Of a stretch of DNA of 64,000 bases, positions 34,618 through 42,654 are shown in pieces. This DNA comes from Paeniglutamicibacter terrestris (GTDB taxonomy: Bacteria > Actinomycetota > Actinomycetes > Actinomycetales > Micrococcaceae). Below the pieces are notes generated by a model. That model saw nothing but the letters and a program-made list of their open reading frames with translations. It was not told where the DNA came from and ran no database searches. Numbering within the stretch: the first letter of the stretch is position 1; each line of letters begins with the position of its first letter. The stretch lies in assembly GCF_012271785.1 (NCBI RefSeq), contig NZ_JAAWVT010000004.1, positions 1-64,000 of the forward strand, read 5' to 3'. Both the position numbers and the translations under genes were made by a program.

Positions 34618-37600
34618 ATGTCTTCTGCTGCACCCATGATCTCGTCGACCACCCTGATTCGAAATCTGGTCGGCCCCCTCAGCCTCGATCGCGGCGCAGC
34701 TTACGCGACTCAGGGCCGGGTTCTGGACGTTGACTGGATCGCACCGATGAGCATCGTACGAGCCAGCGTCCTCGGAGCGGGCGGAAACATTTACCGGACG
34801 GCAGTGCACTCCCAAATCCGCGACGGCTACCTGATGCCACAACACGGCATTTGCACCTGCCCCGTGGGCTCAAACTGCAAACATGCTGCGGCTGCACTCT
34901 TGGCCTACATGTGGGGCGGATCCACCGAAGTCGAGGAAGTCGATCCACGGGCCCCTTGGGAAAGAACCCTGCTCTCACTGATGGGTGAAGACGGCACCGA
35001 GAAGCAAAACCTCGAAGAACGCACACTAGGGGTTCAGTTTGAGCTTCGCCCAAGGACTCTGCACCGGTATCAGGCCGCAGCGATAGCGAAGATCAAGGGC
35101 GGGGAAATTCCGCACACCTCAAAGCTTGAGTTGGTGCTCCGCCCCGTCCAGCTTAATGACAAGGGTCGCTGGGTCTCCGGCAATCTCGCATGGCAGCATT
35201 TTCGCTACACCCGCACCGGCGGCATCCCGGTTTTGCCCTTCGATTTTGCCTACGACCCGGACCATATTGAATGGTTCTGCGCACTATTGCAGTTAAACTC
35301 ATTTACCGCCTGGAACGGCACCCATCTCTCGGCCAGCGACTTCCTCTCCCCCATGTTGTGGGAGCATCTGCGCTCGGCCGCCGGGCTCGGCATCGAACTA
35401 CGTGGACCATCGGCAAAATCCACCATTAAGCTGCACGAGCCCGTCGCCATCAGGACCGATGTTCTCACCGAGGGCAAGAAGCTTCGCGTCCGTCCCCTCG
35501 TTGACATACTTCCCGCGGACTTCAATACCGACTTTATCGGCAGCGTCGCTGACCACGGAGTTTTCTGGTGGAGCGCCACCGAGGGCATGAAACACGTGAA
35601 CCTCAATTTGGCACCGACCCGCGCACGTATTCCTCCGATTCTTACCGGCCTGCTCGGCACGGACAAAAAGGTACTCATCCCGGCCAACGCTCGGGAGAAC
35701 TTTGAGCAGGAATACCTTCCTAAATTAGCCAAGGCCTCCGAGCTCTCCTCAGTTGACCACTCCATTCAGGTTCCAACCTCGATGGAACCCACCATGCAGC
35801 TGCTGCTTAGGCACGTCTTGTGGAGCCCCGAGACGCCGCGTAAGCGCAAGGAGGACAAGGCCTCCGTTCCCGGATTTGAGTTGCACTGGGGCTATTCCTA
35901 TGGCGACACTCTCCTACCCTTGCGCGCGCAGCCCACTGCCGGCATCGAGCGAAACACCAAGGCCGAAATGGTGCTGCAGCGCGAGGCAAGCGCCGCCATG
36001 GCCGACTTCCCGGGCGCCTTCAACTCGGTGTTCACAAATTCGCAGCACCATGCCGTTGCCAAGAACACCGTCGTTACCTTGACCGGAGTTGAGGCAGCAC
36101 ACTTCATCAACACCGCGCTGCCCGCCCTGCGTCGCATCAAGAATTTGGAAGTCACCGTCGAGGGTGTGCCCGCGGATTATGAGGAACTCACGGCCGACCC
36201 ATTGATCACCATCTCCACGGAAAACACCGAATCGAATGACTGGTTCGATCTTGGTGTGGAGGTACGCATCGATGGGAACAATGTTCCGTTCACCGAGCTG
36301 TTCCAAGCCCTGGCGCACGCGGATCAATACCTCATGCTGCCCGACGGGAAGTACTTTGCGCTGGACCGCCCGGAATACGAGCAGTTGCGCCGGCTCATCG
36401 AGGAGGCGCGCACCCTCTCGGATGCGACCGCGGACGGAAGCATACGAATTTCCAAGCATCAGGCATCTCTTTGGGAGGACCTCAAAGACATCGCCACCAA
36501 CGTGGAGGCCTCCGAAGCGTGGAAGGTGTCCGCCGAGGGACTGACGAACATCTTGACCGTCGAGCATGCCCCGGTGCCGGCTGGCATCAATGCCACGCTG
36601 CGTCCATACCAGCGCGAGGGCTTTGAATGGCTCTCCTTCCTTTACGACAATTCACTCGGCGGGGTGCTCGCAGATGACATGGGACTGGGCAAAACTTTGC
36701 AGACGCTGGCCCTGATCCAACATGCCAAGGACAACCACGACGAGTCCACGGGACCGATGCCACCGTTCTTGGTCATCGCCCCGACCTCCGTCGTTTCGAA
36801 CTGGGAAGCCGAAGCCAGACGCTTCGCCCCGGAGCTGAGCAGCATCTACATCACCGAAACGGTCCGCCGCGGTGGTGTCCCGCTGCAAGATATCGCGGCA
36901 GCTGTGGATATCGTCATCACCTCCTACGGCCTGTTCCGCATCGATCAGGACGAATACGCCGCCACCAAGTTCTCGGGGTTGATCCTCGATGAGGCGCAGT
37001 TCGTGAAGAACCCGGCGACTCAGGCGGCCAAGCAGGCCCGCGACTTCCCCACACCCTTCAAGCTGGCCATCACCGGCACTCCGATGGAGAACAATCTATC
37101 GGAACTTTGGTCCTTGTTCGCCGTTGCTGCGCCGGGGCTTTTCCCCACGCTTAAGCGCTTTGACGAGACTTACCGGAAACCCATCGAGAAGGACGGAGAC
37201 GACGAGGCCTTGAAGCGCCTACGCCGCCGCATCCGTCCGCTCATGCTGCGCCGCACCAAGGAATTGGTGGCTACCGACCTGCCGGAGAAACAAGAGCAGG
37301 TTCTTGAGCTTGATCTCAGCCCCAAACATCGAGTGATCTACCAGCGCCACCTGCAGCGCGAGCGCCAGAAGGTGCTGGGAATGCTCGAAGACATGGACAA
37401 GAACCGTTTCGCCGTGTTCTCGTCGCTCACCAAACTGCGCCAGCTTTCGCTGGATGCCTCACTCATCGACGACGAGTACTCCTCGGTGCCCAGCAGCAAA
37501 CTTGATGCCCTGCTTGAGCAACTCGAGGATCTCACCTCCGAGGGCCACAATGCCCTGGTCTTCAGCCAGTTCACTTCCTTCCTCACCAAGGCCAGTGATC

Positions 37601-37998
37601 GGCTCAACGCGGCAGGAATCGAGCACGCCTATCTTGATGGTTCCACCACCAAGCGTGCCAAGGTTATCGAATCGTTTACCTCCGGCAAGGTTCAGGTGTT
37701 CCTGATCTCGCTGAAGGCCGGCGGCTTCGGTCTAAACCTCACCCAGGCTGATTACTGTTTCCTCATGGACCCGTGGTGGAACCCGGCCTCGGAGAACCAA
37801 GCCGTTGACCGCGCCCACCGCATTGGGCAGAAGCGCAACGTTATGGTCTACCGCATGGTTTCCAAGAACACCATCGAAGAAAAGGTCATGGCGTTGAAGG
37901 ACAAAAAGGCCAAGCTCTTCACCGCGGTGCTTGACGATGATGCGGCGTTCGCCTCCGCGATCAGCGCCGATGATGTGCGCTCGCTCTTCGCCGACTAA
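34618..37998 (+). CDS. SNF2-family helicase with N-terminal SWIM zinc finger
   Basis: 1126-residue DNA translocase of superfamily 2. The N-terminus has a SWIM zinc finger, CTCPVGSNCKHAAA near residue 79 (CxC...CxH). A long unassigned middle region follows. The helicase core covers the last 480 residues: motif I DDMGLGKTLQTL near 680, motif II LILDEAQFVKNP near 795, motif III ITGTPMENNLSELWSL near 818, motif V KAGGFGLNLTQADYCF near 1035 and motif VI DRAHRIGQKRNVMVYR near 1062. There is no ribosome site; TAGACT 6 nt upstream indicates a leaderless message. An uncharacterised gene (38069) follows 70 nt later. SWIM-SNF2 proteins remodel or translocate on DNA; their bacterial roles include repair and, in some systems, defence. 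Confidence 0.93.
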   Translation: MSSAAPMISSTTLIRNLVGPLSLDRGAAYATQGRVLDVDWIAPMSIVRASVLGAGGNIYRTAVHSQIRDGYLMPQHGICTCPVGSNCKHAAAALLAYMWGGSTEVEEVDPRAPWERTLLSLMGEDGTEKQNLEERTLGVQFELRPRTLHRYQAAAIAKIKGGEIPHTSKLELVLRPVQLNDKGRWVSGNLAWQHFRYTRTGGIPVLPFDFAYDPDHIEWFCALLQLNSFTAWNGTHLSASDFLSPMLWEHLRSAAGLGIELRGPSAKSTIKLHEPVAIRTDVLTEGKKLRVRPLVDILPADFNTDFIGSVADHGVFWWSATEGMKHVNLNLAPTRARIPPILTGLLGTDKKVLIPANARENFEQEYLPKLAKASELSSVDHSIQVPTSMEPTMQLLLRHVLWSPETPRKRKEDKASVPGFELHWGYSYGDTLLPLRAQPTAGIERNTKAEMVLQREASAAMADFPGAFNSVFTNSQHHAVAKNTVVTLTGVEAAHFINTALPALRRIKNLEVTVEGVPADYEELTADPLITISTENTESNDWFDLGVEVRIDGNNVPFTELFQALAHADQYLMLPDGKYFALDRPEYEQLRRLIEEARTLSDATADGSIRISKHQASLWEDLKDIATNVEASEAWKVSAEGLTNILTVEHAPVPAGINATLRPYQREGFEWLSFLYDNSLGGVLADDMGLGKTLQTLALIQHAKDNHDESTGPMPPFLVIAPTSVVSNWEAEARRFAPELSSIYITETVRRGGVPLQDIAAAVDIVITSYGLFRIDQDEYAATKFSGLILDEAQFVKNPATQAAKQARDFPTPFKLAITGTPMENNLSELWSLFAVAAPGLFPTLKRFDETYRKPIEKDGDDEALKRLRRRIRPLMLRRTKELVATDLPEKQEQVLELDLSPKHRVIYQRHLQRERQKVLGMLEDMDKNRFAVFSSLTKLRQLSLDASLIDDEYSSVPSSKLDALLEQLEDLTSEGHNALVFSQFTSFLTKASDRLNAAGIEHAYLDGSTTKRAKVIESFTSGKVQVFLISLKAGGFGLNLTQADYCFLMDPWWNPASENQAVDRAHRIGQKRNVMVYRMVSKNTIEEKVMALKDKKAKLFTAVLDDDAAFASAISADDVRSLFAD

Positions 37999-38068
37999 CA
38001 CCTACGAGCAGCACCACCCCCAGCATAAATCCAATGATTGCACCCATTTAGAGGGAGACGGTAAAGAC

Positions 38069-39235
38069 ATGTCAAAAGCAAAGTCTGCCAAGAACAAGGC
38101 CCATGCAGGGCACCCCGCCCGCAATCCCAGTGCCGGGGCCTCGAAGTTTGAAGACCAAGTTCGCGGGGCCATGCTGCCCTACATGGCGGCGCTGCGCGCG
38201 TACTTCAATCAGCAGCACTCCCCCGCCGACACGGAAGCGGGAATCGAGGGGCTGGTCACCTTGCTGACGGTGCACGCTCGGCTGCGCGAAAAGGTGGCGG
38301 TGTCCGAGCTGAACCATGATGCGCTGGCGATTCAGTTCAAGGATCTGCGGTCGATCGGCGACGAAGTAGCAGTGACCTGCGCCAGCATGCTGCGCGAGTT
38401 TGTGCTCTTTCTCGCCGAGAGCGGGCGTTGGAGCGGATCCGTCGAGGAATTCCAGGCGGTCTTTGACCTCATCACCGCCCAGGGCGGGCAATCCCCCGTG
38501 CAAGTTCCGGAACTTGACGATGCCAGCGCGGACGAACGTTGGGCCAAGTTGCCGATGGTTCACACCGCACGAGCCTTACTCGAGTGGGTCGGCGAGGGCC
38601 GCGAAGTCCAACCCAACGGGGGATTATTGGAAGCTGACCTCGTGGCAGCTGCCGCAGCCATTGGCCTGGAGGTCAGTCTGGATGCTACGGCCACGGAGGC
38701 AGCGGTTTGGATTCCGGAAGCTGGAACGGCCATCGCCTCCATCGAGCAGCTTCCCAAGGTTGGTGCCTACTGGGATGCACTATTGCGCGCTGGCCTGCTG
38801 ACTAAACAGCAAGAGAAGGCTGTACCCACCCCGGCCGTCGCCGACGCGTTGAATGCCGACTCTGGGTTCAGCGCCCGTGGTGTCAAGGATCTTTTGGCCG
38901 AAGGCATCTATGCTCACATGCTGCTCAACGGCGTGGAGACCAAGCACGGGAACATGGTCACCCAGATGTCAGCGGCACTGCTCGGAAAGGCTGGATCGGC
39001 CAACCCGCCGCGGACAGAAGCAGCGTTCTCGATTCCCGCACCCGGTGAATTGGCACCCGAACAAGAACACCTCCAGCCACTATTTGAAAAGACGGTTCCT
39101 GCCGCACAGACGTTGTTGCGTGCCATGGAGGCTGAAGGGTTGGTAAGAATCGGAAAGCATATCCGAGTGCCACGCGTGCTTCGAGCTTCTTTGGAACGCG
39201 CGTTGACGCGTGTGGCCGAACAGATTCTGGCCTAG
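38069..39235 (+). CDS. Uncharacterised protein, partner of the SNF2 helicase (family member A)
   Basis: 388 residues, cytosolic, mostly helical, with a basic N-terminus (KAKSAKNKAHAGHPARN) that could contact nucleic acid. I do not recognise the family. Conserved-looking segments: FLAESGRWSGSVEEFQAV near residue 115, LLEWVGEGREV near 170, LPKVGAYWDALLRAGLL near 228 and LVRIGKHIRVPRVLRASLE near 360. The same segments recur in the protein at 45451-46701, so the window holds two paralogues. ATG 38069 has GAGGGAGACGG about 8-9 nt upstream. It lies 70 nt behind the SNF2 gene on the same strand and is probably co-transcribed. Winged-helix-like repeats are possible but cannot be proven by eye. Confidence 0.8.
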   Translation: MSKAKSAKNKAHAGHPARNPSAGASKFEDQVRGAMLPYMAALRAYFNQQHSPADTEAGIEGLVTLLTVHARLREKVAVSELNHDALAIQFKDLRSIGDEVAVTCASMLREFVLFLAESGRWSGSVEEFQAVFDLITAQGGQSPVQVPELDDASADERWAKLPMVHTARALLEWVGEGREVQPNGGLLEADLVAAAAAIGLEVSLDATATEAAVWIPEAGTAIASIEQLPKVGAYWDALLRAGLLTKQQEKAVPTPAVADALNADSGFSARGVKDLLAEGIYAHMLLNGVETKHGNMVTQMSAALLGKAGSANPPRTEAAFSIPAPGELAPEQEHLQPLFEKTVPAAQTLLRAMEAEGLVRIGKHIRVPRVLRASLERALTRVAEQILA

Positions 39236-39252
39236 CCCTTCGTCCTTAACGA

Positions 39253-39294
39253 CGTCGGGCGGAGGAAACGCAGATACGCGTCCTCCGCCCGACG
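39253..39294. terminator. Bidirectional hairpin terminator
   Basis: CGTCGGGCGGAGGA and TCCTCCGCCCGACG (14 bp, 14-nt loop) lie between convergent genes. Confidence 0.82.
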
Positions 39295-39311
39295 ATGTTA
39301 GGTTCAGGTAC

Positions 39312-39935
39312 CTAGATGCTGCGGGTGGCCATTTCAGTGTCAAGGCGCGGCAACCGGTCGAACCAGGGGTTTTCGCCTGGAGTGCCCACATTGACGATCA
39401 GGAAGGCGTGGTTAGCTGTTCCCTCGTTGATGACGCTGTCCACTCCAGCTGCGTTAAATCCGCCCATGGGGCCGGCATGCAGGCCTGCGGCGCGGACGGA
39501 CATGATGAAGTATCCGGCCTGCATCCATGCGTTGTTCTTGGCGATCTCGGCACGCATCGTGGCATCTCCGTCGAACATCGCTTTGCGTTCGGCCGCGTGT
39601 GGGAAGAACACGGGGAACTGTTCGTGCCAATCGGCGTCATAGCTCAACACCGCCAGCGCGGGTGCAGATAGGGACTTGGGCCGATTCATTTCCATCATTT
39701 GACCAACAACAGCCTCGCGGGCTTCTGCACTCTTGACCCAGGTGATGCGCAGCGGCTGATTGTTCATCATCGTCGGGCCCATTTTGGTGAGCTCGTAAAT
39801 GGCTTCAAGGGTCTCTTCGGAGACTTCGTCGATCGAAAAAGTATTGGCTGTGCGGGCTTCAAGGAACAGCTTGTCTGCCGTGTCCTTGTCGATAACTAGC
39901 TGGTCGTACACGTTCGTGACAGCTTCAATGCTCAT
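39312..39935 (-). CDS. Nitroreductase-family protein, malonic semialdehyde reductase (RutE/HadB) group
   Basis: 207-residue FMN-dependent NAD(P)H oxidoreductase. It looks like the RutE/HadB branch: LFLEARTANTFS near residue 23, LTKMGPTMMNNQPLRITWV near 48 (FMN phosphate contact region), AWMQAGYFIMSVRAAGLHAGPMG near 137 and NPWFDRLPRL at the end. RutE reduces malonic semialdehyde to 3-hydroxypropionate in pyrimidine breakdown, but no other rut genes are present, so the physiological substrate may differ. The ATG at 39935 has GGAG about 12 nt upstream, which is weak. Single-gene unit. Confidence 0.82.
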   Translation of the reverse strand: MSIEAVTNVYDQLVIDKDTADKLFLEARTANTFSIDEVSEETLEAIYELTKMGPTMMNNQPLRITWVKSAEAREAVVGQMMEMNRPKSLSAPALAVLSYDADWHEQFPVFFPHAAERKAMFDGDATMRAEIAKNNAWMQAGYFIMSVRAAGLHAGPMGGFNAAGVDSVINEGTANHAFLIVNVGTPGENPWFDRLPRLDTEMATRSI

Positions 39936-40087
39936 TTATGTTGTGCTCCATGCGGGATTCGGTAGTCATCTCCTGATGGCTAACCGCTTGGCAAGACCAA
40001 TTCATTCCCGCTAGAGCAGATAACCGGATCACTCGATCCGAATTCGGCTGAAGGTGCTTAAACGTCAGCACGCCCGACGGCGCCGAA

Positions 40088-40201
40088 GGTAGCTTCCCTT
40101 GGGGGTAGAAACTACCAGGAATCTCGGGCGTCAAATGCTCCTTGGGGGAAAGCATTTGACACGATTCCCCTAGTGCTGACCAACTTGGGGGCTTGGTCAG
40201 C
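40088..40201 (-). ncRNA. Candidate small RNA with three CCCCCAAG-loop hairpins (6C-like)
   Basis: Read on the minus strand, three stem-loops follow each other. At 40201-40175, GCTGACCA pairs with TGGTCAGC around AGCCCCCAAGT. At 40160-40130, GTCAAATGCT pairs with AGCATTTGAC around an 11-nt loop with CCCCCAAG. At 40116-40088, GGTAGTTT pairs with AAGCTACC (one mismatch) around a loop with CCCCCAAG. The stems differ in sequence while the loop is constant, which is the signature of a conserved RNA. Actinobacterial 6C RNAs have two stem-loops with runs of six C; this has three loops with five C, so it is at best 6C-like. No convincing promoter or T-rich terminator was found. C-rich loops of this kind could pair with G-rich ribosome sites of target mRNAs. 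Confidence 0.6.
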
Positions 40202-40346
40202 GGGACTGGCGTCGTCTGGCGTGCTGGAGGTGGTACCTAGAAACGCCACTCGCAAAACATTTCCGGGTTCCACCAATCGGCTATGCCGCCGATCTAGTAA
40301 CAACACTATCCGCACCGGCAGTACAGCACATTAGACTATTGGCCAT

Positions 40347-40371
40347 AGTTGGTGAGGTAACCTCACTAACT
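40347..40371 (-). terminator. Inverted repeat at the end of the histidine kinase gene
   Basis: AGTTGGTGAGGT and ACCTCACTAACT (11 of 12 pair, one G:T) are centred on one A and overlap the kinase stop codon at 40366-40368. There is no T-run, so an operator is an alternative reading. Confidence 0.45.
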
Positions 40372-41652
40372 ACTTTGCCCACCTGACTGTGCCGCATGGT
40401 GCCCCTTGCTCATTCCCAGCGTACTTGCGGGCAGTTCCGCGCGCACAACCCAATCACCGCGAACACGTTGGGCCGAAAGCGTGCCCCCGAAAGTTGCCAT
40501 CCTGTCGGCCATTCCAACGATCCCCGAGCTGTGCTCACCGTCGCCAAAGCCTTGATCTGTGCTTAGTCGAGGCAACGTGTTGGCAATTTCCAGCCAAATG
40601 CGGTTTCCGACAACCAACGCTTCGATCCGGCAAGGGGCATCCGGTTCCGCATGCTTGACGATGTTTGTCGTGGATTCCTGCAATACACGATACAACGCCG
40701 TCTGCGCGGATTGCGGCAGCGATGCAAGCTTAGGGTCAACCTTGGTTTCGGTGGGATGCCCTAGATCCATCAAACGTTCGGCAAAAACCTCAACACCAAT
40801 CAGGATCTCCAGACTGCTGGCCGCATTTCCCGCCGAATCGACGAGCGATCCATCCACACGCGTGGCGGGGCCGTCCTTGCGCAGCACATTGAGCATGACC
40901 CGCAAATCCTGCAGCGCTTCCCTTGACGTTGCCCCGATAACCTTCAGGGCCGCCTGGGCCACCGCTGGATCACCAGAGAATCCCGCGGCCTTGGCCTGCA
41001 TGGAAATGACGGTGATGTCGTGCGCGACGATGTCATGAAGATCCCTCGCGATGGCCTTGCGCTCTGCATCAACGGCTTCTTGTTGCTTGATTCGCAGGTC
41101 TTCGATGCGCTTCCGGTCAGCTTCGCGTTGCTCCTGATATTTCCGTGCAAAAAGCGCAACGAAGTAAGCAGCGGACAACAACGGGATCATGATAATAATG
41201 AATCCCACATCGTACGACCGCACCACAACGATGGAAATCGACCAAGCCAACGTCAGGCAAAAATATCTTAAAGAGAACTTTCGGGCTTGGGTCAGCGTCA
41301 CCAAGCCCAAAAGAAGCGGAACAACCAAAAGTGAAAAGAGGTACTTGCCGACGAGCAACGCCAAGATCATGGCCAGCACTGAGGCTACGACAGCTATTCG
41401 AGTCCTTACCCACAGCAGGCCCAAGGCCAAAGTGAAAGCCCCGCTAACCATGACCTCCGTCGCGCGAACTCTTAGCTCGGCAGGATCAGATTCGCTGAGC
41501 AAGCTCACCACATCAGTGACGAGCAGCAAAGCAACAATACCGCTGGCGATGAGAAGAATCGTCCGCCCTAGCGGCGCGGACGAAGGTTCATTTACGGTCA
41601 GTGGAGAACGAGATAGTTTCACTACCCCATTCTGTCGGAAAGTAGGGCGCAT
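40366..41652 (-). CDS. Two-component sensor histidine kinase (NarL-type partner, HisKA_3)
   Basis: 428-residue membrane sensor. Residues 28-165 hold about 5-6 membrane helices with almost no extracellular domain, so the signal is likely sensed in or near the membrane. A coiled-coil linker (KYQEQREADRKRIEDLRIKQ) leads to the HisKA_3 phosphoacceptor ARDLHDIVAHDITVISMQA (His in DLHD). The ATPase domain shows the N-box LQESTTNIVKHAE near 335 and G-box SGIVGMADRMATFGG near 385. It is 28 nt behind a 63-residue secreted peptide gene, and the response regulator is divergent at 41974, so the three form one signalling cassette. The start ATG 41652 is uncertain; a GTG 30 nt further in has GGGG nearby. 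Confidence 0.88.
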   Translation of the reverse strand: MRPTFRQNGVVKLSRSPLTVNEPSSAPLGRTILLIASGIVALLLVTDVVSLLSESDPAELRVRATEVMVSGAFTLALGLLWVRTRIAVVASVLAMILALLVGKYLFSLLVVPLLLGLVTLTQARKFSLRYFCLTLAWSISIVVVRSYDVGFIIIMIPLLSAAYFVALFARKYQEQREADRKRIEDLRIKQQEAVDAERKAIARDLHDIVAHDITVISMQAKAAGFSGDPAVAQAALKVIGATSREALQDLRVMLNVLRKDGPATRVDGSLVDSAGNAASSLEILIGVEVFAERLMDLGHPTETKVDPKLASLPQSAQTALYRVLQESTTNIVKHAEPDAPCRIEALVVGNRIWLEIANTLPRLSTDQGFGDGEHSSGIVGMADRMATFGGTLSAQRVRGDWVVRAELPASTLGMSKGHHAAQSGGQSS

Positions 41653-41680
41653 GTCTGTGAGCTCTACTTTCTAAAAGAAA

Positions 41681-41872
41681 TCAGCGGCACAGGGCCCCGA
41701 GGTTGCGGCACATCCAGTCATTGAAGGCATCCGAAGCACCGGCCGGTGAGGCAACTGGGAGCGATAGACCTTGTGCTCCCGCTGCTTGGGCGGGAATGGC
41801 AGCAGGAAGAAGCAAGGCCAAGGACATGGTTACAGCAGCGAGAATGCGAGTTTTTGGCGTCATGTTGCTCAT
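41681..41872 (-). CDS. Small secreted peptide in a two-component cassette
   Basis: 63 residues with a complete signal peptide: NMTPKTRILAAVTMSLALLLPA and cleavage after AQA (near residue 30). The predicted mature peptide is about 33 residues, Gly/Ala/Ser-rich, and ends in WMCRNLGALCR, with two Cys six residues apart that could form a disulfide ring. It lies 28 nt upstream of the sensor kinase on the same strand, and the response regulator is divergent. A peptide signal sensed by the kinase, or a small accessory sensor protein, are both plausible (inference). No AgrB-like processing or dedicated exporter gene is adjacent. ATG 41872 has AGG 8 nt upstream; ATG 41863 is an alternative. Confidence 0.72.
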   Translation of the reverse strand: MSNMTPKTRILAAVTMSLALLLPAAIPAQAAGAQGLSLPVASPAGASDAFNDWMCRNLGALCR

Positions 41873-41961
41873 TCTTGCACCTATTTCTCAAAGTCAACAG
41901 ATAAATCTCAATGAATTCTTTATGACAGGCCCGTCGCCACTATCCGGTGAGCGAAGTTCAT

Positions 41962-41967
41962 TAGACT
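41962..41967 (+). promoter_or_regulatory. -10 box of a probable leaderless response regulator transcript
   Basis: TAGACT, then CAAAAC (6 nt), then the GTG at 41974. This is the same box and spacing as in front of the SNF2 gene. Confidence 0.55.
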
Positions 41968-41973
41968 CAAAAC

Positions 41974-42645
41974 GTGACAGATATCCAGATTCTTGTAGTC
42001 GATAATGAACCACTCATGCGCCAAGCCCTGAAAATTATCATCGAGGCCGCCCCCGGATTCCACTGGATGGGGGAAGCCACTAATGGAATTGAGGCCGTTG
42101 ATTTCTGCGTGGGAAACTCCCCTGATGTCATTTTGATGGACATGCAGATGCCACGCATGGACGGCGTGGAAGCCACCGGGATCATTACAACCAATTATCC
42201 TGGCATCGGAGTTTTGGCCATCACGGCCTTCTCTTCCGAGGAATTCCTCGTTCCCGCCCTGCGCGCGGGCGCAGCCGGCTATCTCGTAAAAGACGCTGAA
42301 CCAACGGAGATCCTCGGAGCCATTCAGGCGGTACACGATGGAAACGCGGCCATTTCTGCTTCGGTCTCACAGGACCTTATTCGTGCGATTCGTGACGCGC
42401 ATGAAGTCAAGGCCAATAATTCCAATCGTCATGGCACGATGGCACTGTCGGACCGAGAGCTAGAAGTTCTACGATTGCTAGCGAGGGGTTTGAATAATCC
42501 GGAGATTGCCGCCACGCTGCACCTTTCCGAGGCAACCGTCAAAGCTCATCTGAGCCGCGCTATGGCGAAGTTCGGCGTTCGCGACAGGGTTCAAGTCTTG
42601 ATCCGCGCCACCCAGCTCGGACTTGTTGAACTGCACATGGATTAG
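41974..42645 (+). CDS. Two-component response regulator, NarL/LuxR type
   Basis: 223 residues. Receiver domain (about 1-120): acidic pocket VVDNEP (Asp-Asn instead of the common Asp-Asp), phosphoacceptor Asp in DVILMDMQMPRMDG near residue 54, Thr/Ser position in AITAFS near 82 and Lys in GYLVKDAEP near 105. LuxR-type HTH (about 155-215): LSDRELEVLRLLARGLNNPE and LHLSEATVKAHLSRAMAKF. The GTG start has no ribosome site but a TAGACT box 6 nt upstream (leaderless). It is divergent from the secreted peptide/kinase genes and convergent with an APC permease 10 nt away. Likely target: the peptide-kinase promoter and unknown others. Confidence 0.9.
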   Translation: MTDIQILVVDNEPLMRQALKIIIEAAPGFHWMGEATNGIEAVDFCVGNSPDVILMDMQMPRMDGVEATGIITTNYPGIGVLAITAFSSEEFLVPALRAGAAGYLVKDAEPTEILGAIQAVHDGNAAISASVSQDLIRAIRDAHEVKANNSNRHGTMALSDRELEVLRLLARGLNNPEIAATLHLSEATVKAHLSRAMAKFGVRDRVQVLIRATQLGLVELHMD

Positions 42646-42654
42646 GCGGCCGAG

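Noticed and set aside
39925-40315. Two minus-strand frames (about 76 and 67 residues) over the hairpin region
   Set aside because: They are interrupted by the three conserved stem-loops, lack ribosome sites and resemble no protein; the RNA structure explains the region better.
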